DNA of 20,623 nucleotides from JALOOE01 sp964423545 (GTDB lineage Bacteria > Chloroflexota > Anaerolineae > CG2-30-64-16). The stretch's first letter is position 1. Every line of letters begins with the position of its first letter. The stretch covers positions 1 to 20,623 of the forward strand of contig CAYRFV010000079.1 of assembly GCA_964423545.1 (NCBI GenBank). Direction: 5' to 3'. The notes under the pieces are model-generated. The model was given only the letters and a program-made list of their open reading frames with translations, searched no databases and had not been told where the DNA came from. Positions 14,861 through 20,623 of the stretch are shown piece after piece. Position numbers and translations under genes: made by a program.

Positions 14861-14889
14861 ACTATAGCACGGCGGCCGGGAGATGTCAA
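14861..14889 (-). promoter_or_regulatory. Promoter of the thiamine operon
   Basis: On the minus strand, TTGACA (14889-14884), a 17-bp spacer and TATAGT (14866-14861), a near-consensus sigma70-type promoter. The start falls at ~14854, the first base or so of the aptamer. The -35 box lies 19 bp past the hemW stop. Confidence 0.85.
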
Positions 14890-14907
14890 ATGCGTTCGGA
14901 ATCACAC

Positions 14908-16113
14908 TTACTTGGAATCCGCTTCGGCCAAGAACGCCGCAAACACCTGGTTTCCCAGCAGACATCCCTGTCGCGTGAGGCGCACGCGGTCGGGCAGGCG
15001 CTCCAGCAGCCCGCGCTTGGTCAGGCGCGCGATCTCGCGGCCGAACACGGCATCCAGCGTCACCCCAAACTGCGCCGCAAAACGGGCGTCCGGCATCCCT
15101 TCCCCGGTCAGTCGCAGCCCCAACATCATCGCCTCGCCCAGCGCGGTCCGCCGGTCGATGGTCTCGCCCCCTTCCTCGGGCGAGACGTCCGCCTCGGCGC
15201 GGCGGATGTATGCGGGGACGGGCCGCACGTGCCACCAGCGGTGCTCTTGCTCGAAGCTGTGTGCGCCTGCGCCGAAACCCAGGTACGGCTCGCGGCGCCA
15301 GTAGACGAGGTTGTGCCGGCAAACGGACGATGGACGATGAACGATGGACGACGGCTCGGTGTTCTCCCTTGGCCGATCGTCCAGCGCCCAATTCGAGATC
15401 TCGTACTGCAGATATCCGTGTTCGGCCAGGAGCTCGCGCGCGCTTTCGTACAGATCGGCCGCCAGATCGTCGTCCGGCGCGGCGACCAGGCCGCGGCGCA
15501 CCTGCGCCGCGAGAGGGGCGTCGTGCTCGACGGTCAGGCTGTAGAGTGAGAGGTGCTCCGGGTGCAGCGCGGCGGCGCGGCCGAGGGTGGCTGCCCAGGT
15601 TTTCGGCTGTTGGCCGGGCAAGCCGTAGATGAAATCCAGGTTGATGTTGTCGAAGCCGGCCGATCGCGCCGCGTCAAACGCCGCAATCGCCTCGGCCGCG
15701 TCGTGGATGCGGCCCAGCCAGCGCAGCTCGGCGTCGTCGAAGCTCTGCACGCCCATGCTGAGTCGATTGATCCCCATCGCCCGCAGCGCCGCAAAACGTT
15801 GCCGGTCACCTGCGCCGGGATTGGCTTCGCTGGTGACCTCGGCATCCGGGAGGACGTTGAACGCCTCGCGACAGGCGGCTACGATCTGAGCCAGCAGATC
15901 GGAGGGCAGGACGGTCGGCGTACCACCGCCGATGAAGACCGTGGCCGCGGCCGGCCGGCCGCGCGCCGCGCCGGCCGCGCGAATCTCGCGAATCAGCGCG
16001 GCAGTGTAGCGCTCGAACAGGGCGTCCAGCCCGGCGTAGGTGTTGAAGTCGCAGTAGTGGCAGCGGGTCACACAGAAGGGGATATGGACGTACAGCGCGA
16101 GCGGGCTGTTCAT
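14908..16113 (-). CDS. hemW: Radical SAM heme chaperone HemW (HemN-like)
   Basis: Radical-SAM protein of the coproporphyrinogen III oxidase-like family. HemW members bind and deliver heme rather than oxidise the porphyrin. The cluster motif is FCVTRCHYC (Cys14, 18, 21), and VFIGGGTPT, MGVQSFDD, DFIYGLPGQ and YEISNWA all fit. A C-terminal HemN-type domain follows. It is 401 residues. The ATG at 16113 overlaps the stop of the upstream FHA gene as ATGA, implying translational coupling. Around residues 243-265, between YEISNWA and HNLVYW, there is an unusual ~16-residue insertion encoded by a heptamer DNA array. The HemW versus HemN choice rests on the N-terminus and compact length. Confidence 0.92.
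   Translation of the reverse strand: MNSPLALYVHIPFCVTRCHYCDFNTYAGLDALFERYTAALIREIRAAGAARGRPAAATVFIGGGTPTVLPSDLLAQIVAACREAFNVLPDAEVTSEANPGAGDRQRFAALRAMGINRLSMGVQSFDDAELRWLGRIHDAAEAIAAFDAARSAGFDNINLDFIYGLPGQQPKTWAATLGRAAALHPEHLSLYSLTVEHDAPLAAQVRRGLVAAPDDDLAADLYESARELLAEHGYLQYEISNWALDDRPRENTEPSSIVHRPSSVCRHNLVYWRREPYLGFGAGAHSFEQEHRWWHVRPVPAYIRRAEADVSPEEGGETIDRRTALGEAMMLGLRLTGEGMPDARFAAQFGVTLDAVFGREIARLTKRGLLERLPDRVRLTRQGCLLGNQVFAAFLAEADSK
15325..15382. repeat. In-frame heptamer array inside hemW
   Basis: Four consecutive 7-bp units (ggacgat, ggacgat, gaacgat, then ggacgac) occupy 15325-15352. A perfect inverted copy of the first unit, atcgtcc, lies at 15376-15382. Three units make 21 bp, so the array reads through as seven-residue steps: the protein shows PSSIVHR followed by PSSV. 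The facing arrangement matches the intergenic arrays between the leucine genes. Confidence 0.75.
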
Positions 16114-16736
16114 GTCGCGCGGTTCTCGAACCTGAAGCCGTGCCCGCGCATGGTCACCACATACAGATGGTCGGGGTCGATCTCGGCCAGGCGCTCGCGC
16201 AGGCGGCGAACCAGTGCATCGATCGACTGTTCGGACACGCCGCCTTCAGCCGCATCGGCCCAGACTGCGCGCACGATGTCGTCGCGGCTCACCACGCCGG
16301 GCGCATGGATCATCATCTCCAGCAGGCGGTACTGCTGGGCCGAGAGCGGCGGCTCCAACAGCTTGCCATTGACGTAGATCTGGTGTGTGCTGGTGTCGAT
16401 ACGCAGCCCCACCTCCGTGGACCTCTCAAGCGAAAGCGGCGCGGTCGCGCCGGCGTCGACAAACGCCAGCTTGAAGCGCAGCGCGATCTGGATCTCGTCA
16501 CCATCGTGCAGCGGCAGGGAGCCGACGACATCGCGACCGTTCAGATGGGTGCCGTTTTTGCTGCCCAGATCCTCGACCTCATAGTGATCCTCGCGCCAGG
16601 CGATGCGCGCGTGCACGCGCGAGACCTGGCGATCATCCAAGACGATGTTGCAGTCGGAGCTGCGACCGATGGTCAGCGTCTGGCGCTCCAGCGGCCACGT
16701 CAATCCTGGCTCTCCGCCTCGTTGCAGGACAAGCAT
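16110..16736 (-). CDS. FHA domain plus winged-helix DNA-binding protein
   Basis: Probable transcription factor that reads a phosphothreonine signal. Residues ~10-95 are an FHA domain with GRSSDCNIVL (24-33), VSRVHARI (38-45) and GSKNGTHLNG (58-67), which hold the phosphopeptide-binding Arg, Ser and Asn. Residues ~110-205 are an OmpR/PhoB-type winged helix (YRLLEMMI, SEQSIDALVRRLRERL, VTMRGHGFRF). No receiver domain is present. The ATG at 16736 is chosen because gagagg precedes it and the protein then starts right at the FHA fold; longer forms from 16769 or 16799 lack support. It is divergent from a Ser/Thr kinase gene, a natural source of its phospho-ligand, and coupled to hemW by a 4-bp ATGA overlap. 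Confidence 0.92.
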   Translation of the reverse strand: MLVLQRGGEPGLTWPLERQTLTIGRSSDCNIVLDDRQVSRVHARIAWREDHYEVEDLGSKNGTHLNGRDVVGSLPLHDGDEIQIALRFKLAFVDAGATAPLSLERSTEVGLRIDTSTHQIYVNGKLLEPPLSAQQYRLLEMMIHAPGVVSRDDIVRAVWADAAEGGVSEQSIDALVRRLRERLAEIDPDHLYVVTMRGHGFRFENRAT

Positions 16737-16800
16737 GGCAGCCTCTCTGATGCTCCGTTCGTGTGACATCCGCGTGACGACTCCCCGTTCACACGCCATC

Positions 16801-16829
16801 TTGACACCCGGTATGAGTTACGCCATAAT
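16801..16829 (+). promoter_or_regulatory. Promoter of the Ser/Thr kinase gene
   Basis: TTGACA (16801-16806), a 17-bp spacer and CATAAT (16824-16829). The start near 16836 lies downstream of every ATG before 16873, which supports the kinase start chosen here. Just upstream, cgtgtga (16760-16766) and tcacacg (16789-16795) form an inverted repeat that could be an operator. Confidence 0.75.
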
Positions 16830-16872
16830 CCAAACGACAGACCGCACATTCGGCGAATGCATCCGGTTCACG

Positions 16873-17895
16873 ATGTCTCAAACACTCCTGGTCGGCGCCA
16901 TCCTGCGCGACCGCTATGTCATCACCGACCTGGTTGGCCAGGGCGGCATGGGCGCCGTCTACAAGGCCGACGACCTGCGTCTGCGCGGCCGCGTCTGCGC
17001 CATCAAAGAGGTGCTTCCCGATCTGATCAGCGCGCCCGGCGCGGAGGAGCAGGCGCACCAGCAGTTCTATCGTGAAGCCAGCATCCTGGCGCAGTTGGAC
17101 CACCCCAACCTGCCCAAGGTCTCCGACTTCTTCGAGCAGGACCGCCGCGAATACCTGGTGATGGATTTCGTTCCGGGCCAGGACCTGCGCCAGCTGATCG
17201 AAGACGCCCGGCGCCGCGATGCGTTCCTCGATGAAGGTACGGTGTTGGGCTGGGTCGATCAACTGTGCGACGCGCTCACCTACCTCCACACGCAGGAGCC
17301 ACAGGTGCTCCACCGCGACATCAAGCCCTCGAACATCAAGCTGACCCCGCGCGGCCTGGTCAAGCTGGTCGACTTCGGCCTGGTCAAGCTTATGCAGCCC
17401 GACGAAAGCCGCACGGTCACGGTGGTCCAGGGCCGTGGCACAGTCGCCTATACGCCGCTGGAGCAGTATGGCGGAGACACCGGACACACTGACGCACGTT
17501 CCGACGTTTTTTCCCTCGGCGCCACGCTCTATCATCTGCTGACCGGGCAAGCGCCGGCCGATGCCAAGCAGCGCTTTCTTCGACCCGGTGCGCTCACCCC
17601 CCCGCGCGATATCAACAAGCGCATCGCGCCTCATGTCGAGCGAGCGATGCTCGCCGCTATGGCGCAGCACCCCAATGACCGGCCGGCCTCCATCGAGGAG
17701 TTCCGCCGGATGCTGCACACCCCGATTCAGGTGGGCCTGCCGGCCGAGCCGCCGGGCAGCGAGCCGGCTGCCTCGCCCGAGTGGGTCGAGGCGCTGCGCG
17801 CCCATCGTCTGCTCGTGACAGCGGCGCTCCTGCTGACCATGGCCGCGCTACTGGTGACCCTCTGGTCGCCAAATCTGCCGGGCGCTCCACGCTAA
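16873..17895 (+). CDS. Membrane-anchored Ser/Thr protein kinase (Hanks type)
   Basis: Phosphorylates Ser/Thr on target proteins at the inner face of the membrane. The catalytic domain is complete: Gly loop GQGGMGAVY (22-30), ATP-anchoring Lys45 in AIKEV, HRDIKPSN (147-154) and DFG (167-169). In place of the usual APE the activation segment ends in TPLEQYGG. It is followed by a short Pro/Ala-rich stretch and one membrane helix (312-331), leaving only nine residues outside, so there is no sensor domain. The start at 16873 has little Shine-Dalgarno support but is the first ATG after the promoter. Its divergent neighbour, an FHA winged-helix protein, is a plausible substrate or reader. The 3' end overlaps the opposite-strand glycosidase gene by 48 bp. 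Confidence 0.93.
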   Translation: MSQTLLVGAILRDRYVITDLVGQGGMGAVYKADDLRLRGRVCAIKEVLPDLISAPGAEEQAHQQFYREASILAQLDHPNLPKVSDFFEQDRREYLVMDFVPGQDLRQLIEDARRRDAFLDEGTVLGWVDQLCDALTYLHTQEPQVLHRDIKPSNIKLTPRGLVKLVDFGLVKLMQPDESRTVTVVQGRGTVAYTPLEQYGGDTGHTDARSDVFSLGATLYHLLTGQAPADAKQRFLRPGALTPPRDINKRIAPHVERAMLAAMAQHPNDRPASIEEFRRMLHTPIQVGLPAEPPGSEPAASPEWVEALRAHRLLVTAALLLTMAALLVTLWSPNLPGAPR

Positions 17896-20623
17896 CGACA
17901 GCAACCCGCCGGCCAACGTCACGGCGCCCGCAGCCCATGTCATGCCTGCGGCCTGCAACTGCGTCGCGCCCGGCAGCCAGCCCAGCGAATAGAGCAGGTA
18001 GGCGATCCACGCGGCTGTCACGGCCCACAGGGCGGCGCCGATCGCCGGGGCGAGCTGGCTGCGCTTCTCCGACCCGATGGCTCCGTTCCTCCGGCGCAGC
18101 ACGAACGCTGTGCTGCTGGAAGCCACGACGCCCAACAGCCCGAAGAAAAAGGCGGGCGGGGGCACGCGCGGGCGCGGGGGCGACGCAGGCGGGGGCGGCG
18201 CAGGCGTGGCGGTGGGCTCGCGAGAGGGCGCGGTCGTCGGTGTGGTGGACGGGGTCGGCACGGCGGTCAGGGTGGGTTGCGCGGTCGGCGATGGCAGAAC
18301 GGTGGCGATGCTGCCCGGCGTGTCGCCGCCGACCTTCAACACGATGCGCGCCGACTCCTTCGCTTCGCCGGACTGGACATTGATCCAGAGCTCGCCCGCG
18401 CGATCCAGCACGACGGTGGTGCGCGCCTTGCCTCCGCTGGCGGTCTCCACCTTGGGCGCCAGCTCGAGCCCCTCGGCCGGATAGCGCAGCCGGAATTCGA
18501 CCAGCGTGCCATCGGGGACGAGCCGGCCGTTGCGGTCGAGGATCGGTCCGGTCTCGACCGGGATGCGGCTGCCCACCTGGATGCTGGCCCGGTTGCCGGC
18601 CGCGTCCTGGGCGGGGCCGATCGGGCTGAGCCCGATGATCTGGTTGGGCGAGGGTTCGAGCTGCTTGATCAGGTCGTAGTTGACCCCGGCCACCGAGACC
18701 GGCAGGCTGCCCGCAGGGATGAACTCGCGGAAGAGCGCGCGCGCCGCCGTCTCAAGAAACGGCGCCGTCTTGCTGTACACGCCGAAATATGCGGTCAGTT
18801 TGCTGATCTCGGTGGTGTCCAGGTAGTAGGGCGCGCGAAATGCCAACACGACCAGCCGTTTGTCGCGCAGGCTGTCGGAGCGCCTGGCCAGGAAGCTCCG
18901 CAGCGCGGCCGACTCCGGATACTCCTCCGGGTTGTAGTCGAGGATGGCGAAAATGATCCAGCGCGCCGAAGCGATGGCTCGCTCGATCTCCGCCTCGGCG
19001 CCGGGCGGGGACGCGAGGAGGCGGTTCAGGTCGGCGAAGGTCAGGCTTCGAATCTGGCCCGGCGAGAGCTGGCCCGTGGCCGCCGGGCCGTAGAGGCGCA
19101 GCAGGTTGTCCTGCAGAGCGGTCGGCGCGATGGCCGGGGCCGGTTCGCAGGCAGGGCAATCGCGCTGCGCCCGCGCATCGGTGAAGATCAAGAGGCTTTC
19201 GTCTGCCAGGGGCGCCGACGGCATGCGATCGGTCAGCTCCTCACGCGTGGGATAGATCAGCGTCAGCCCCGTACGCGCCGCCGCCTGTGTCATTGCGGAA
19301 TACTGCCCGACCGTTTTCTCCAACGCAGTCGTGGGCACCTCCAGGCCGCCTGGTCGCCAATCGGCGCCGTACGTACGCAGCTTCATCTGGAGAATGCGCG
19401 CAACCGCGGCGTCGACGCGGGAGCGGAACTCGCTGTCGTCCTGGTACTTACTCTGGAAGAAGAGGATCGTCTCCTTGGTCGTGGCGAGCTGACTGCGCCA
19501 ATCGTCGGTGAGCGCAAAGCGGGACAGGTAGAGCAGATCGTTGCCGGCCAGGAAGGCGTCCTGCGCCACCTGGCGATGCGGGAACTTCTGGAGCTGCGGG
19601 TCGTAGTGGCGGCGGATCGCCGGCACGCCCAACGCATCGCTGACGAGGACGCCGCCGGCAGCGCGCCAGTCGGCGAACTCCTTCAGGCCCATCAGATCCT
19701 GCAATTGCGGCGCCAGGCTGATCGGCTTGGTCAGCTCGCGGATGTTGCCCTGGAAGCCGCGGTAGCGAATGTGCGAAGTCATCAGCGCGGAGGTCGTGCC
19801 TGAGATGCCGGGGGCGCTGGCGGTCACTGCCGCAAACGGCGCCAGCTCGATCTGGCGCAGCTGCTGCATCGACTTTTGCACAGTGGCCACTTCGTCCTCG
19901 GGCCGACGGTCGCTGCTGCCCTGGCCGGGGAAGTGCATCGCGGCGGTCTGCACCGCGCCTTTGCTGCCGTTCTGCACCCCGCGGATGAACGCCTGGCCCA
20001 TCTGACCCACCCAGAACGGATCTCCGCCAAAGGTGCGCACGTCCAGATCCCCCTTGCTGCCGGGTCGCGGCGTATCCAGCACGTCGAGAGGTGGCCCCAA
20101 CAGCAGGTTGACGCCGACCGCCTGCAGCTCCTTGCCCATCGCCTGGCCGAGCGCGTCGGCCAGCAGCGGCGTCCAGGTGGCGCCGATCGCCATGGCGCTG
20201 GCCAGGGGGCTGAAGCCGTTTGCGCCGCCGGCGATCGTGCCGTCGTCACCGCTCCATTCCAGGCCGATCAGCAGCGGGACGCGAGCACCCGTCACCGGCT
20301 GCGTGGCGGTGAGCAGCGAGGCGGGCTGCGAGAGCGGCAGCCCGGGCCGCGCGAGCGGCGATCCGGTGGGGGTGACCGCCACGGTGACGGTGGGAGGCCG
20401 GGCCGTCGCGACTCCGGCGCCGCCCGCAGCGGGAGTGATGCTCAGGGTCAAAGTGACGCCTGCAGGCGGCAGGGCGCCCGACGTGGGGGGGACGCCCTGC
20501 GTCATGGTGATGCCGGCGTCCGGCCGCTCGGTGGTCGTCATCACGCCGCCGGTGCTGATCGTGGCCGTGATGGGGCGAGGCGCGCTCATCGCCAGCCCCT
20601 GGAGTGCGTTGCTGAGGCGAGCA
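17848..20623 (-). CDS. Divergent family 3 glycosidase-like membrane protein, probably partial
   Basis: Large exported-looking protein related to GH3 beta-N-acetylglucosaminidases (NagZ type). Counting from ATG 20589 it has 913 residues, but the frame stays open to the window edge, so the true start (and any signal peptide) is probably outside. Residues ~100-415 form the GH3 barrel: GLEWSGDD, NLLLGPPLDVLDT, MHFPGQGSSD (218-227) and GGVLVSDALG, with nucleophile candidate Asp318. The family's KH(F/I)PGHG Lys and second His read Met and Gln, and the following DSH His is absent. A C-terminal GH3-like domain, a beta-rich segment, a Thr/Pro-rich linker and three membrane helices (~813-833, 850-872, 882-902) follow. 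It may be weakly active or a binding protein in cell-wall turnover. It converges on the kinase gene, overlapping by 48 bp. Confidence 0.85.
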   Translation of the reverse strand, partial: ARLSNALQGLAMSAPRPITATISTGGVMTTTERPDAGITMTQGVPPTSGALPPAGVTLTLSITPAAGGAGVATARPPTVTVAVTPTGSPLARPGLPLSQPASLLTATQPVTGARVPLLIGLEWSGDDGTIAGGANGFSPLASAMAIGATWTPLLADALGQAMGKELQAVGVNLLLGPPLDVLDTPRPGSKGDLDVRTFGGDPFWVGQMGQAFIRGVQNGSKGAVQTAAMHFPGQGSSDRRPEDEVATVQKSMQQLRQIELAPFAAVTASAPGISGTTSALMTSHIRYRGFQGNIRELTKPISLAPQLQDLMGLKEFADWRAAGGVLVSDALGVPAIRRHYDPQLQKFPHRQVAQDAFLAGNDLLYLSRFALTDDWRSQLATTKETILFFQSKYQDDSEFRSRVDAAVARILQMKLRTYGADWRPGGLEVPTTALEKTVGQYSAMTQAAARTGLTLIYPTREELTDRMPSAPLADESLLIFTDARAQRDCPACEPAPAIAPTALQDNLLRLYGPAATGQLSPGQIRSLTFADLNRLLASPPGAEAEIERAIASARWIIFAILDYNPEEYPESAALRSFLARRSDSLRDKRLVVLAFRAPYYLDTTEISKLTAYFGVYSKTAPFLETAARALFREFIPAGSLPVSVAGVNYDLIKQLEPSPNQIIGLSPIGPAQDAAGNRASIQVGSRIPVETGPILDRNGRLVPDGTLVEFRLRYPAEGLELAPKVETASGGKARTTVVLDRAGELWINVQSGEAKESARIVLKVGGDTPGSIATVLPSPTAQPTLTAVPTPSTTPTTAPSREPTATPAPPPPASPPRPRVPPPAFFFGLLGVVASSSTAFVLRRRNGAIGSEKRSQLAPAIGAALWAVTAAWIAYLLYSLGWLPGATQLQAAGMTWAAGAVTLAGGLLSLAWSARQIWRPEGHQ

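Noticed and set aside
18277..19803. Long plus-strand ORF (508 codons) opposite the GH3-like gene
   Set aside because: Codon-bias shadow of the real minus-strand gene; Arg/Gln/Asp-rich translation without recognisable domains or a ribosome binding site.

Overview
The window reads as high-GC bacterial chromosome, most likely from the Chloroflexota (an Anaerolineae/Caldilineae-like lineage). This is an inference from several features together: citramalate-dependent branched-chain amino acid genes, a DUF3467 protein, an FHA plus winged-helix regulator, a receptor-less Ser/Thr kinase, Thr/Pro-rich linkers on exported proteins, and intergenic degenerate heptamer arrays. I see no phage, transposase, CRISPR array or defence system. 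Almost all of it is housekeeping metabolism; the unusual material lies between and inside the genes.

Positions 1-7418 (+ strand) hold a branched-chain amino acid cluster: leuC (3' end only), leuD, cimA, leuB, a citrate synthase and ilvD. CimA makes citramalate from pyruvate and acetyl-CoA. LeuCD and LeuB then convert it to 2-oxobutyrate for isoleucine and also serve leucine synthesis. IlvD acts in all the branches. Three of the gaps carry inverted arrays of degenerate 7-bp units, and one of these also encloses a nested palindromic element.

Positions 7419-8912 are a regulatory and RNA-rich patch. A sigma70-type promoter is followed by about 190 nt of foldable sequence and two tandem intrinsic terminators, which makes a candidate small RNA with a 6S-like outline. 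Then come a small proline-rich ORF, an isolated gene of lower GC (minus), and tRNA-Lys(UUU) (minus) with its own promoter.

Positions 8904-14889 (minus strand) hold a DUF3467 gene, ssb (apparently with an ACG start) and a thiamine operon. The operon starts at a good promoter, runs through a TPP riboswitch with a terminator, and encodes thiamine pyrophosphokinase, a thiamine-binding lipoprotein, a fused permease and an ATPase. It imports thiamine and pyrophosphorylates it, shutting itself off when TPP is plentiful.

Positions 14908-20623 hold hemW (minus), translationally coupled to an upstream FHA/winged-helix regulator. Divergent from these is a membrane-anchored Ser/Thr kinase (+), whose 3' end overlaps a large membrane-anchored family 3 glycosidase-like gene (minus, probably running off the window). 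The glycosidase-like protein keeps the nucleophile Asp but has lost other signature catalytic residues. In hemW a heptamer array of the intergenic type appears inside the reading frame.
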